Notes: a model not told the origin generated them from the sequence alone. 64,000 nucleotides of DNA from Terriglobus sp. RCC_193 (GCF_041355105.1 NZ_JBFUPK010000001.1:1-64000); one strand, 5' to 3'. Shown: positions 19,716 through 28,925, counted from the stretch's first letter. Translations and numbers: made by a program.

Positions 19716-20882
19716 CTATACAGTTGCAGACTGCGGCACCAGCGCTGTGATGTCCTGATCGTAGATATCCTTCTTGCGATCAGCCAGGGCAGTAAAGCGC
19801 GTGTAGACCTGATCCAGCTCATCTTTCGTCAGATTGAAGCCAAGTTCCTTCAGGCGATGTTCCAACGCACGACGGCCGCTGTGCTTGCCCAGCACGATCG
19901 TGTTGGAGTTCACACCAAAGTGCGCGGCGGACATGATCTCGTACGTCAGCGGATTGGCCAGCACACCGTGCTGATGAATACCGCTGGCATGTGCGAACGC
20001 ATTCTTGCCCACGATTGCTTTGTTGGGCGAAGGCGTGAACGAGATGATCTCGTCCAACATGCGGCTTGTCGGCCCAATCTGATCCAGCACCAGATTGTTG
20101 GTATAGGGGTACAGGTCGTTCCGAATCTTCAGAATTGCCGCTACCTCTTCCAGAGAAGCGTTCCCTGCACGCTCGCCAATGCCATGCATGGCTACTTCTA
20201 CCTGGCGTGCGCCACCCTGCAGGCCCGCAACGGTGTTGATGACGGCAAGGCCAAGGTCGTCATGGCAGTGCGTGGAAAAGATGATCTTGTCTGCATTGGG
20301 AATACGGCCGCGAACCATCTCAAACATGGCGCAGTATTCCACAGGCGTGGAGTAGCCCACGGTATCCGGAAGGTTGATGGTGGTTGCTCCAGCATCAATC
20401 GCTGCCTGCACAATCTGAATCAGAAAGTCCGGGTCAGAACGTGTGGCATCTTCGGCGGAAAACTCCACATCATCGGTATAGCTCCTGGCCAGACGCACGC
20501 ATTCTGCTGCCTGATCCAGTGCCTGCTGGCGCGAGATGCGCAGCTTCGCTTCCAGGTGAAGATCACTGGATGCAATGAAGACGTGGATGCGGTTTGATGC
20601 GGCTGGCTCAATGGCTTTTCCGGCGCGTTCCACGTCAATGGTCTTGCAGCGGGCCAGCGCGGCAATGCGCGGACCTTTCACTTCGCTTGCAATCGCACGA
20701 ACCGATTCAAAGTCGCCGTCAGACGCGATAGGAAAGCCGGCTTCAATAATATCCACGCCAAGCGCCGCAAGCTGATGGGCGAAGCGGAGCTTCTCCGCAT
20801 GGTGCATGGTGCAGCCCGGTGATTGTTCACCGTCACGCAACGTTGTGTCGAAGAAATACACGCGATCCGAAGCAGTGCTCAT
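19716..20882 (-). CDS. leuA: 2-isopropylmalate synthase, short form without regulatory domain
   Basis: A 388-residue enzyme condensing 2-ketoisovalerate with acetyl-CoA. The HMGL-like TIM barrel shows FFDTTLRDGEQSPG at the start, FSTHCHDDLGLAV with the metal histidines and GIGERAGNASLEEV. The protein ends at about the point where LeuA proteins of ~510 residues begin the leucine-binding C-terminal domain, and the 85 bp before leuB cannot hold it. It may therefore lack leucine feedback inhibition. The start ATG 20882 has GAGGAAA upstream. First gene of the operon. Confidence 0.93.
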   Translation of the reverse strand: MSTASDRVYFFDTTLRDGEQSPGCTMHHAEKLRFAHQLAALGVDIIEAGFPIASDGDFESVRAIASEVKGPRIAALARCKTIDVERAGKAIEPAASNRIHVFIASSDLHLEAKLRISRQQALDQAAECVRLARSYTDDVEFSAEDATRSDPDFLIQIVQAAIDAGATTINLPDTVGYSTPVEYCAMFEMVRGRIPNADKIIFSTHCHDDLGLAVINTVAGLQGGARQVEVAMHGIGERAGNASLEEVAAILKIRNDLYPYTNNLVLDQIGPTSRMLDEIISFTPSPNKAIVGKNAFAHASGIHQHGVLANPLTYEIMSAAHFGVNSNTIVLGKHSGRRALEHRLKELGFNLTKDELDQVYTRFTALADRKKDIYDQDITALVPQSATV

Positions 20883-20909
20883 GGTTTCCTCTTGAAACAC
20901 AGTATAGCG

Positions 20910-20924
20910 ATAAGCAATCCTTAT
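20910..20924. promoter_or_regulatory. Palindrome in the leuA/LysR divergent region, candidate LysR operator
   Basis: ATAAG-CAATC-CTTAT is a perfect inverted repeat 28 bp upstream of leuA. Further CTTAT and ATAAG half-sites occur at 20920 and 20944-20948, and TATAGCGA appears at 20903-20910 and again at 20953-20960. This fits a LysR-type site serving both genes. Confidence 0.45.
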
Positions 20925-21003
20925 ATGCAGTGATAGCATCATCATAAGTTTTTATAGCGAATGAGGTGGTCGGACTGCATGTCGGCTTCTTCGGAGAAAT
21001 GCC

Positions 21004-21927
21004 GTGGATCTGTTTGCCCTGGAAACCTTTCTTGCTGTAGCGGAAGAGCGCAGTTTCTCGCGGGCGGCCGTTCGTCTGCACCGCACGCAGCCTGCTGTCA
21101 GCCAGGCCATTTCGAAGCTGGAAGGCGAGCTCGGTGAGGCGCTTTTTGACAGGGGGGCCCGTGATGCCACGCTCACCGATGCGGGGGAGGTCCTTCGCGA
21201 ATACGCTCAGAAACTGCTGAACCTGCGTGTGGAAGCAAGGCACGCCCTGGGTGAGTTGCGCAGCCTGCACCGCGGGAGCCTGAATCTCGCTGCCAACGAA
21301 TACACCTGTCTTTATTTGCTGCCTGTGCTGGACCGCTTCCGGCGTGTACATCCCCGGATCAAGGTCACTGTGCAGCGTAGCCTGGCAAGCCGCATTCCGG
21401 ATGATGTGCTTCTGCATTCCGTGGAGATTGGCGTGCTCAGCTTTAAACCGGAAGACCGCGCGCTGAAATCCATCGTGGTCTATCGCGATGAGCTTGCGTT
21501 TGTCGTGAATCCTCGACATCCGATGGCGAAAACGGAAGAGGTGTCGATCCGTGATCTTGGTGGACAGCACTTTGTTGCGCACAATGTCCCTTCACCGCAG
21601 CGCGACAAGGTGTTCGAGGCCTTTCGCCGGCATCGTACGAACCTTCTTATTGATGTGGAATTGCCCAGCCTGGAGGCAGTCCGTCGTTTCGTGGAGCTGG
21701 GAAACGGCGTGGCGCTGGTTCCTGCACTCACAGTGGAACGAGAGCTGAAGTCCGGTGCCCTCACCCGCGTCCGCGTTAAAGAACTGCAGATGGAGCGCAA
21801 GCTGCGGCTGGTCCATCGGCGCGAGGCGAACCTCTCCCATGCCGCGATTGAGTTTCTGCGTGGTGTCCGGGAGTACGCGGAGGCCACGGAAGGGTCGTAT
21901 TGTTTCCTGCCGGAACGGGGCGATTGA
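21004..21927 (+). CDS. LysR-family transcriptional regulator
   Basis: A 307-residue LysR protein: a winged helix at residues ~2-60 (LFALETFLAVAEERSFSRAA, RTQPAVSQAISKLE), then a periplasmic-binding-like effector domain (~90-295). It is divergent from leuA with a 121-bp shared region, suggesting it controls the leu/ilv operon, though the effector cannot be read. GTG 21004 is used; CGGAGA lies seven bases upstream and the next residues match the family start. Confidence 0.9.
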   Translation: MDLFALETFLAVAEERSFSRAAVRLHRTQPAVSQAISKLEGELGEALFDRGARDATLTDAGEVLREYAQKLLNLRVEARHALGELRSLHRGSLNLAANEYTCLYLLPVLDRFRRVHPRIKVTVQRSLASRIPDDVLLHSVEIGVLSFKPEDRALKSIVVYRDELAFVVNPRHPMAKTEEVSIRDLGGQHFVAHNVPSPQRDKVFEAFRRHRTNLLIDVELPSLEAVRRFVELGNGVALVPALTVERELKSGALTRVRVKELQMERKLRLVHRREANLSHAAIEFLRGVREYAEATEGSYCFLPERGD

Positions 21928-22080
21928 GCCTCCGAGCGAAAGGAAAGTTTTCATTTCTGAAAGATTCGCTGCTCACCGAATAGCAGTGCCGCAGTCCTAA
22001 CAGGTACAATCAGAAGCTGTACGTCCTCTGCGCGCGCCCGAACGGCGCCACACCGAACGACGTTGAGGTTGGTCATACGA

Positions 22081-22683
22081 ATGAAGAAAACGATGTGGAT
22101 GTGCGCCCTGCTCGCTGGCGCGTTAGCGGCTCATGCTCAGGAGAGCCGGCAGGATGTAAGCATCAGCGCTTTGGGGAATATTCCTCCCCAGGTCAATGGG
22201 CGCGGTATTCAGGTCAATGCAGATATGGCATTGGGCGCGCTGGCCAGCTACCGTTTTATGCTGACCCCGCGTAGCGCTCTGGAAGCGAACTACGGTTTCT
22301 CGCAGTACATGACACAACTGCGGAATACGAGCTTCAATACCTACCAGATTCACACACGCCAGCAGGAAATCTCCTTTGGCTACGTGTATAGCCGCAACTA
22401 CCGTAACTACAATCCGTTCGCGGAAGTCGGTATTGGCGCGTACGTGTTTTCGCCCATTCGCGATTTCGACACGCAGTCTCTGGACGCCAAGCGTCAGATG
22501 AGTCTCGGCGGCTTCTTCGGAGCCGGTGTTGCGTATGAAATCAGCCCCAGCTATGACATCCGCATCGGCTATCGCGGCGCTATCGTGAAGACGCCCAGCT
22601 TCAAGCTGCCGTCAGACGCCTACAACACGGGCCGCTACGAAGTGATCTCCATGCCGACGCTCGGTGTTGCTTACCACTTCTAA
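22081..22683 (+). CDS. Outer membrane beta-barrel protein
   Basis: A 200-residue protein with a signal peptide (MKKTMWMCALLAGALAAHAQ, cleavage near residue 19-20). Alternating hydrophobic strands follow, and the C-terminus VAYHF ends in an aromatic residue, as expected for BamA-dependent barrels. It looks like an 8-strand OmpA/OmpW-type porin-like fold with unknown cargo. ATG 22081 is used; an upstream in-frame TTG at 22063 is not needed. It converges with another small barrel gene across a shared terminator. Confidence 0.82.
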   Translation: MKKTMWMCALLAGALAAHAQESRQDVSISALGNIPPQVNGRGIQVNADMALGALASYRFMLTPRSALEANYGFSQYMTQLRNTSFNTYQIHTRQQEISFGYVYSRNYRNYNPFAEVGIGAYVFSPIRDFDTQSLDAKRQMSLGGFFGAGVAYEISPSYDIRIGYRGAIVKTPSFKLPSDAYNTGRYEVISMPTLGVAYHF

Positions 22684-22700
22684 AAACGCCGCATATGTTT

Positions 22701-22740
22701 CAACAGAAAAGCCCCGGAGCAATCCGGGGCTTTTCTGTTG
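22701..22740. terminator. Perfect 18-bp bidirectional terminator
   Basis: An uninterrupted 18-bp stem with a GCAA tetraloop: left arm 22701-22718, right arm 22723-22740. Core CCCCGGA/TCCGGGG is flanked by AAAA/TTTT, giving T-tracts in both directions between convergent barrel genes. Confidence 0.93.
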
Positions 22741-22760
22741 CTGAAATCCTGCAGCAGCGA

Positions 22761-23321
22761 CTAGTGGAAGTGATACGCCACGCCTACGCTGAATGCCTGA
22801 GGGGCAAGAGAACTGCCGCTGGATGGAAAACTAAACCAGTGCTGGTAGTCGTAATCGCCCCGGAGATTGATGGAACGGGTGAGGTTGTAATCCAGGCCAC
22901 CCCCAAAAGCCATCAAGTTGTAGGCGAGGTTGGCGCGATCATACGGAAAGTTGAATACACCACGGCCATACGAAACGCGTGCATAGGGATTAAACCGATT
23001 CTTGCGGAGGATAACGTATCGACCGCCGAGTTCGTAGGTACGTTCGTAGAGTTTGTCATTGTTCGGGGTGTTTGCCTGGCGGAAATTAAATTCCACACCC
23101 CAGTGAGGTTTGAAATCGTATGCGGCATATGCACCCCAGCCACGATAATGCGGCCCATAGTCTGACGACACGATGGTGAAATACCCACCCGCCTGTAGAT
23201 CGGCTTTGCGATAGGCTGTGGCAGTACCTGCCTGGCCATTCGCGTGTGCCGGAAAGTGCGAGCAAAGGAATACGGTGGCAAGCACCGCAGCAAGCTTGGA
23301 TTTCTGTCTTCGTAGCGGCAA
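22761..23321 (-). CDS. Outer membrane beta-barrel protein
   Basis: A 186-residue protein: basic N-terminus, hydrophobic stretch (KLAAVLATVFLCSHFPAHA, ~8-26) as signal peptide, amphipathic strands rich in Tyr and Gly, and terminal GVAYHFH. It shares the VAYHF end and general size with the convergent gene at 22081, so the two are probably the same broad fold. I use TTG 23321 because AAAGGAG lies just upstream; the reading from 23381 has no signal-peptide-like start. Confidence 0.78.
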   Translation of the reverse strand: MPLRRQKSKLAAVLATVFLCSHFPAHANGQAGTATAYRKADLQAGGYFTIVSSDYGPHYRGWGAYAAYDFKPHWGVEFNFRQANTPNNDKLYERTYELGGRYVILRKNRFNPYARVSYGRGVFNFPYDRANLAYNLMAFGGGLDYNLTRSINLRGDYDYQHWFSFPSSGSSLAPQAFSVGVAYHFH

Positions 23322-23482
23322 GAGGACTCCTTTGTGCTGTAGCTCAATTTTGTCCGGGCTTTTAACCCTTAGCCCTTGCACATACCTTGGGAACTATGAG
23401 GCGGCAAACAGGTCTCTTCTGCTCTTTTAACGTTTATGAAGGCCCTGGGCTTAGACGATGGATAGTTGGGGGACTTGTCTAA

Positions 23483-23513
23483 GCCGGACGAGTCTATCGT
23501 TCCCTCGTCCGGC
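23483..23513 (-). terminator. Hairpin terminator after the M48-like gene
   Basis: GCCGGACGAG (23483-23492) and CTCGTCCGGC (23504-23513) form a perfect 10-bp stem with an 11-base loop just after the stop at 23522. The T-run is weak. Confidence 0.65.
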
Positions 23514-23521
23514 CTGACCCA

Positions 23522-25465
23522 TCACTGTTGCGGCGGGGCGGGCGGATTTGCCGTTCCGGTTGTGCCAGCCGCAGGGGCGGGCGTCGCGGTTGTATCCGCA
23601 GGAGGTGCACCGGCGGACGGTTGAGCTTGTGCGGGAGCTGCTTGCGTTCCGGTACCTGCAGCCGGAGCGCCGATGGCATTGCCGTTTGCGTCGGTGGTTG
23701 CAGCGGCACCTGCCGCTGCTGCCGCCGCTGCGCCTGCTCCCGCACCATCAACTGGAGGCTTGTAGTAGCTCAGCTTCAGGTAGACCGGAGTAACTTCAAA
23801 CGGCATCTTGTCGCGCGAGGAAAGCAGTGGTTCGTACGATGCGTGCATCTGCACCACCTGATCCGTCCAGGGATCAAAGCGCAGGAAGGACGACAGTGGC
23901 ATGGCCGCGTTCTGCTTCAGGTCGTTCTGATCCAGCTTCGGACCTTTACCGACTAATGGCTGGAGCCAGAAGGTGTTCGTCTTTACATCCTTGATCAGCG
24001 AATCACCAACCATCGGATCGTTCAGCGCGGTGAGTGCCTTTGCGCGATCCTGAAGCTGTGCCAGGTAAAGACCAAACTGGCTTGCTGCCTCGTTCAGTTC
24101 CTTGGGCTGCAGCAGTTCCAGGGTCTTCTTTGCTGCCTCTTCGTTGTCCTTATCCGTGTGATGCATCGGGATCTTCTGGAACGCCGAAGTATCAGGGAAG
24201 AGGAGACGATCATTGAACGCGTACTTCGTGTCCAGGCGATGTCCCTGGAGGATGTGCGCAACCTGGAAGGCGATGACCGCGTACAGGTTGTTCACCTGTT
24301 CGTTGTTATTGCCCGGAACAGCAGTGGTGTCAATCAGGCCCTTGGACAGAACGATGGTATTGCCAATCGACAACGACTCCAGCGGTTCCGTCAGCAGGGT
24401 ACGCACGCGGATGGGGCGTGCCACCTGAATGTTGTTATAAGCCAGAATATTGCCGGCAATCTGCTCCAGAATCTTGTCGAAGTCTGAAGGAGAATCCAGC
24501 AGGCCAGCCTGGAAAAGCCGGTTCACGACATTATCTTCTGCCTGCTGCACCCATGCACGCTGTGCGCCAAGCGGAGAGACATCCTGAGCGTCGTTCGAGA
24601 CGTCCGTTGCGCCCTGAACCTCCACATCCACATTCTCGGCATCGCTTGTGGGAACCTTCAGCGCGTATCCCCAGACGTGGTTCACTGCCTTGAACTTCAC
24701 GGTGTTTTCCGTGCTCTTCGGATCGCTCTCTTCTACGTAGAACGACGTCGGCAGCCACAGGTTCTCCTGCGCGTTGGTGCGCCAGGAATCGAAGTGGTAG
24801 AACTCGCGGAAGTCTTTTTCGCTGCCGGCAAACGAGCCATTAAAACGAACGATATTTCCGTTGCGGCGCTCCACCCAGATGCGGCCAAAGAAGCGACCGC
24901 GGGAGCCGCCTTTGGCGGGTTCCACGTCGAAGACCATCGTGGGCACGGAGCCGAGAAAGTCATTGCGGACAAAGCCAAAGTTGTAGTTCGTCTTGTCGAA
25001 ACCGTGGGCATCCACCAGGATCATCTGGACAAATCCCACTTCATTGAATTGAAGGTGGAACTGCTTGTTGATGCCGGTAATGTACGACATGGAACTCTTG
25101 AAGAATCCCTTGGACTTGTGGTCCGCGGTCTCGTAGCTTTCTCCATTGAGAACCTTCTTGAAGTCCACTCGGCCCAGAAAGTGCTGGTCAGAAACCGGGA
25201 CCTGCAGAAGCGCCGGATCGGGCTTCATATTCTGGATGTAGGTCTCAACGAGTGGCGCACGTTCCTGAATAACTTTAATGACTTCCTGCTCACGCGCGAT
25301 GGCTTTATCCAACAGCGCGGACTGGGCCGGGGTTAACTTGCGTGCGGGTAGATCATCCTTTTTCTTCTTGCTCAGGATTGGAAATGCAGCCAGCGCCGGC
25401 ATCGCCGAAGCGGTGAGAAGCGTGGCGGCAACACCCACGATGCAAGACCTGCGAAGGTTCCTCAT
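23522..25465 (-). CDS. Secreted degenerate M48-peptidase-like protein
   Basis: A 647-residue protein with a signal peptide (residues 1-27, AMPALAAF). Residues ~40-290 form a domain that may bind lipids or partners, and ~310-430 resemble the M48 metallopeptidase core. Where the zinc motif HExxH should stand, residues 400-404 read FQVAH, in AVIAFQVAHILQGHRLDTKYAF (quoted in part). The first His and catalytic Glu are gone while flanking residues are kept, so it is probably a catalytically dead paralogue. The last ~75 residues are Ala/Pro/Gly/Thr-rich and low in complexity. Confidence 0.75.
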   Translation of the reverse strand: MRNLRRSCIVGVAATLLTASAMPALAAFPILSKKKKDDLPARKLTPAQSALLDKAIAREQEVIKVIQERAPLVETYIQNMKPDPALLQVPVSDQHFLGRVDFKKVLNGESYETADHKSKGFFKSSMSYITGINKQFHLQFNEVGFVQMILVDAHGFDKTNYNFGFVRNDFLGSVPTMVFDVEPAKGGSRGRFFGRIWVERRNGNIVRFNGSFAGSEKDFREFYHFDSWRTNAQENLWLPTSFYVEESDPKSTENTVKFKAVNHVWGYALKVPTSDAENVDVEVQGATDVSNDAQDVSPLGAQRAWVQQAEDNVVNRLFQAGLLDSPSDFDKILEQIAGNILAYNNIQVARPIRVRTLLTEPLESLSIGNTIVLSKGLIDTTAVPGNNNEQVNNLYAVIAFQVAHILQGHRLDTKYAFNDRLLFPDTSAFQKIPMHHTDKDNEEAAKKTLELLQPKELNEAASQFGLYLAQLQDRAKALTALNDPMVGDSLIKDVKTNTFWLQPLVGKGPKLDQNDLKQNAAMPLSSFLRFDPWTDQVVQMHASYEPLLSSRDKMPFEVTPVYLKLSYYKPPVDGAGAGAAAAAAAGAAATTDANGNAIGAPAAGTGTQAAPAQAQPSAGAPPADTTATPAPAAGTTGTANPPAPPQQ

Positions 25466-25574
25466 GGTTTGAACGGCTCCTATGAAGTTCCGGGTAGGGA
25501 ACAGGTTTCAGCGTACACAAAATCTGACCGGAATTAAGCCAGAGTCTCTTACCAAAGTAGGAGACCCTGCCGTT

Positions 25575-26705
25575 TTAGCCGGCGAGCTGGAAGTTAATGT
25601 TGACCACGCCATCCCAATCGGTCGGTTGACCGTTGGACATCGCGGGCTGGAAACGCATACCCTGTACGGCTCGCACCGCTGCTTGATCCAGACCATGGCC
25701 AAGACCGCTCTGAACGCCAACCACGGAAACAGCTCCAGACGCTGTGACGTGAATTTTGACGTAAACGGTGCCTTCCAGGCGTAGACTTCGCGCTTCTTCT
25801 GTATATTGCGGCTTCGGTTTATAGAGCACCTTCGGCGCACTCTTGGCCGGACCGGCATTGACCTGGGCCTGCGGAATGGACGGAGGGGTGGGACCTTTGG
25901 CAATCGCAATGGCGCCCACGGGCTTGGCCGTCAGCGGGCCAGTACCACCGGGAACGCCTGTGCTGATGCCTTTAATCGGCTGTGGGGCATTGTCACGGCC
26001 GCCCATCTGGCCGTTCGGAGAGCCGGAACCAGCAATTGCAATCTTCGACGGCGGCCCAAATCCGGTATTGCCCGCTGGCATGCCCGGCGCGCCGCTATGG
26101 CCCAGGTTGACCGGCGATACGGCCGGACCGCTGGTGTTGTTAATCGGATTGGTCAGGTTGCCCAGACGAACTGCAGACGGATGAGCGTCATGGTTCGGTA
26201 CCGACGCGGCCTGCGCAATGTTGACCGCTACCGGTTTCGGTGCGGGCGGAGGCGTTACGGCCTTCGGCGGCGCCGGCGTAATGATGGGCTGGGCCTTCAG
26301 AACGGGCTGCGGTTGGACCTTCGGCGGTTCCGGAACCTCAATCTTCGGAACGTTTGGCTGAATTTTCGGCGGCTCCACCTTCACCACCGGCGGCTTCGGG
26401 AGCTTCGGCGGCGGCACAGGTTTCGGCGGTTCCGGCGGCTTCACATTGTTAAATGTGATGGTCTTCTGTGCCTGCTGTTGAACGACATGTCTCGCCGTCA
26501 GGACGCTGATCCAGATGAGGAGCGCTGCCAGCGAGGTATTGATGAAAAACGCGGCAAAGAAGCGATTCTTGCGCTTCTCTGAATCTTCCATCACACCAAA
26601 AGTCTTAAAGGCTAAATCCCGTTGCGAAAGGAACGGTGTTGCCGGAGACGCAGTCTGGCCTCCGGGCACACGGTTTCGCTCGTGATCAGGCATTTCGTTT
26701 GCCAT
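25575..26705 (-). CDS. TonB-family energy transducer-like protein
   Basis: A 376-residue protein with TonB architecture: a cytoplasmic N-terminus, one membrane helix (about residues 50-70), a long Pro/Lys-rich periplasmic spacer (PKPVPPPKLPKPP and similar, ~85-150), a Gly/Asn/Pro-rich linker and a C-terminal TonB domain (YTEEARSLRLEGTVYVKIHV to FQPA, ~285-376). It passes proton-motive energy to outer membrane receptors or works as a TonB-like periplasmic protein. No exbB/exbD is adjacent. ATG 26705 follows GAGG by about 11 bases. Confidence 0.83.
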   Translation of the reverse strand: MANEMPDHERNRVPGGQTASPATPFLSQRDLAFKTFGVMEDSEKRKNRFFAAFFINTSLAALLIWISVLTARHVVQQQAQKTITFNNVKPPEPPKPVPPPKLPKPPVVKVEPPKIQPNVPKIEVPEPPKVQPQPVLKAQPIITPAPPKAVTPPPAPKPVAVNIAQAASVPNHDAHPSAVRLGNLTNPINNTSGPAVSPVNLGHSGAPGMPAGNTGFGPPSKIAIAGSGSPNGQMGGRDNAPQPIKGISTGVPGGTGPLTAKPVGAIAIAKGPTPPSIPQAQVNAGPAKSAPKVLYKPKPQYTEEARSLRLEGTVYVKIHVTASGAVSVVGVQSGLGHGLDQAAVRAVQGMRFQPAMSNGQPTDWDGVVNINFQLAG

Positions 26706-27087
26706 ACGTCGTGCAATCCTCAAAATTCAGTATCAAACAGGCGATGACCGGAGTCCTTGGTCCGCCCTATACCCGCTTGGAGCAGGCTTGCTTTACACGC
26801 CGTTTTTACGGTCGCGTTCGTTCTTTTGGAATAGCGCTTCCACGCGAAGCATCCGGGAGGATGCATTGAGTGTAAGGCAGGACAGCGCAAGAACTTACCA
26901 GCATCATAAGCGACACGGATACGAATGCAATCGAAATCCGTCTCTCTTTTCATGCAAAATCTACGTTCAGGACTCCCTTCATTACTCCAATAGGGGATGA
27001 GACGTCCGAAATATGAAAAACGTACACGTGCTTATGCAAGAATCGTAGGCTACGCTGTATCCCCAATCGGCGTGTGATGATAAACCC
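26706..27087. other. Intergenic region between divergent tonB-like and galE genes
   Basis: About 380 bp without a convincing gene. It must carry the promoters of both divergent genes. No clear palindrome, repeat or conserved regulatory element was seen; the short open frames here lack ribosome binding sites and protein-like composition. Confidence 0.6.
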
Positions 27088-28059
27088 ATGAATTATCTGG
27101 TTACCGGCGGTGCCGGCTATATCGGTGGCACTGTCAGCCGCCTACTGTTAGAACGCGGTCATCGCGTGACGGTTTACGACAATCTTTGCCACAGCAAGAA
27201 GGAAGCGCTCCCTCCATCTGCAACTTTTGTGGAGGGAGACATTGCCGACGCAAATCTTCTGAGCCAAACCCTCCGCGAAGGTCAGTTTGATGGCGTACTG
27301 CATTTTGCCGCTCTCATCGAAGCTGGCGAAAGCATGAAGCGTCCGGACGTCTACTTTCGCAACAACACAGCAGGCACGCTCACGCTGCTGGAATGCATGC
27401 AGCAGACCGGCACCCAGCGCCTCGTGTTCTCTTCCACCGCAGCTTGCTATGGGGAACCGAAGCGTGCTCCCATTGAAGAGACGGATGAGCTGAAGCCGAC
27501 GAACGCCTATGGAGAAAGCAAACTCCTCAGCGAATACATGATGCGTTGGTTTTCTGAGCGCATGGGCCTTCGTTACGCTGCGCTTCGCTATTTCAACGTG
27601 GCAGGAGCCATCCCAGGTTACGGCGAGGCGCACGAGCCGGAGAGCCACCTGATCCCGCTGATTCTTGATACCGCACTCGGCCTGCGAGACAACATCCGTA
27701 TCTATGGCGAGGACTATCCCACAAAGGACGGTACCTGCGTCCGCGACTATGTCCACGTAGCGGATCTTGCAGAAGCACATCTGCTGGCAATGGATTCGCT
27801 CGCAACGCAGCAGCGCGCCATCTACAACATCGGCAACGGTCAGGGATTCACCGTGCGCGAGGTGATTGAGAGTGCACGCCGCGTTACAGGGCGTGAGATT
27901 CCCGTCATCGCGGAAGCACGCCGTCCGGGCGATCCTGCGGTGCTGGTCGCCAGTTCCGCAAAGATTCAGCGCGAACTGGGATGGGCGCCGAAGTTCGAGC
28001 AGCTCGATGCAATTCTTGCCACGGCATGGGAGTGGCACCAGAAACTCCGCGCTGTTTAG
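27088..28059 (+). CDS. galE: UDP-glucose 4-epimerase
   Basis: A 323-residue extended SDR interconverting UDP-glucose and UDP-galactose. The N-terminal motif GGAGYIGG binds NAD; Ser115/116 of FSSTAACYG with Tyr141 and Lys145 (YGESK) form the catalytic set. RYFNVAGA and GTCVRDYVHVADLAEAH are typical GalE signatures. It supplies sugar nucleotides for polysaccharide or LPS. A DUF421 gene starts 30 bp downstream on the same strand. Confidence 0.94.
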   Translation: MNYLVTGGAGYIGGTVSRLLLERGHRVTVYDNLCHSKKEALPPSATFVEGDIADANLLSQTLREGQFDGVLHFAALIEAGESMKRPDVYFRNNTAGTLTLLECMQQTGTQRLVFSSTAACYGEPKRAPIEETDELKPTNAYGESKLLSEYMMRWFSERMGLRYAALRYFNVAGAIPGYGEAHEPESHLIPLILDTALGLRDNIRIYGEDYPTKDGTCVRDYVHVADLAEAHLLAMDSLATQQRAIYNIGNGQGFTVREVIESARRVTGREIPVIAEARRPGDPAVLVASSAKIQRELGWAPKFEQLDAILATAWEWHQKLRAV

Positions 28060-28088
28060 AAGCAGTAGCAAGGATGTAGGCTGGCGGC

Positions 28089-28649
28089 ATGTTGCATGAC
28101 ATGTTGCACGTGCCCCTGCCCATCCTGGAAAAGATTCTCCGCCCCATCATCGTGTACCTCACGCTGGTGATCCTGCTGCGCGTTTTTGGCAAACGTGAAC
28201 TGGCACAATTGAATCCGTTTGATCTGGTAGTTCTGCTGTCGTTGTCGAACACGGTGCAGAACGCCATCATCGGCGAAGACAATTCATTGCTTGGCGGTCT
28301 GATCGGTGCGGTGGCGCTTCTGGCCGCCAACTGGACACTGAACCGCATTCTGTTTGCGATGCCAAAGCTCAACAGCGCGTTGCAGGGCAGCAGAACAGTT
28401 CTGGTGCGCAACGGCAAGGTAGATGAAGATGCCATGCGCAAGGAAATCCTCAGCCATGAAGAACTCATCGAGGTACTGCACAAGCAGAGTATCCGCGGCC
28501 TATCCGATGTGAAGGAATGCACGCTGGAGCCCGGCGGCACGTTCTACGTGGAAACGCGTGAAGAAAGTTTCCCCAGCGTGCGCCACCAGGAAATCCTGAA
28601 AAAGCTCGACGCTCTTATGCAGGAGGTGAAGGCGCTGCAGCAGGCATGA
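28089..28649 (+). CDS. DUF421 (YetF-like) membrane protein
   Basis: A 186-residue protein: three hydrophobic segments in the first ~90 residues (VYLTLVILLRVFGKRELAQL, then LLGGLIGAVALLAANW), followed by a soluble DUF421 domain with the SRTVLVRNGKVDEDAM segment. YetF-type proteins are envelope-associated and of unclear function. It probably shares a transcript with galE. Its stop abuts the stop of the convergent small gene. Confidence 0.87.
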   Translation: MLHDMLHVPLPILEKILRPIIVYLTLVILLRVFGKRELAQLNPFDLVVLLSLSNTVQNAIIGEDNSLLGGLIGAVALLAANWTLNRILFAMPKLNSALQGSRTVLVRNGKVDEDAMRKEILSHEELIEVLHKQSIRGLSDVKECTLEPGGTFYVETREESFPSVRHQEILKKLDALMQEVKALQQA

Positions 28650-28847
28650 TTATTTCTTCGCTTCCATCTTCTTCACTTTGGCCAGTTCTTCGTACCAGCG
28701 TTTGGGTTTGGTAGCCAAATCCATGTCGTGCAGCGCCTCGCGGTAGCCGCCCATGTAGATGGAATACATCACCGCCAGCGCACATCCCACGCCGAACATA
28801 AAGCCGAGAGCGACACCGATCAGCGTGGAAATGGCAAATCCGTACAT
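28650..28847 (-). CDS. Small single-span membrane protein
   Basis: A 65-residue protein with one hydrophobic, glycine-rich segment at residues ~4-33 and a basic tail (KPKRWYEELAKVKKMEAKK). It ends at the base next to the DUF421 stop. The ribosome binding site is weak. I accept it because of its clear membrane-plus-basic-tail layout and the otherwise empty strand, but it could be spurious. Confidence 0.5.
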   Translation of the reverse strand: MYGFAISTLIGVALGFMFGVGCALAVMYSIYMGGYREALHDMDLATKPKRWYEELAKVKKMEAKK

Positions 28848-28925
28848 GCCAAAAGCCTATCAAGTGCGGCACACTTGCGGTGATTGGGGTATCGGCATGG
28901 CCAGTCGTGTTGTCTACAACGTAAA

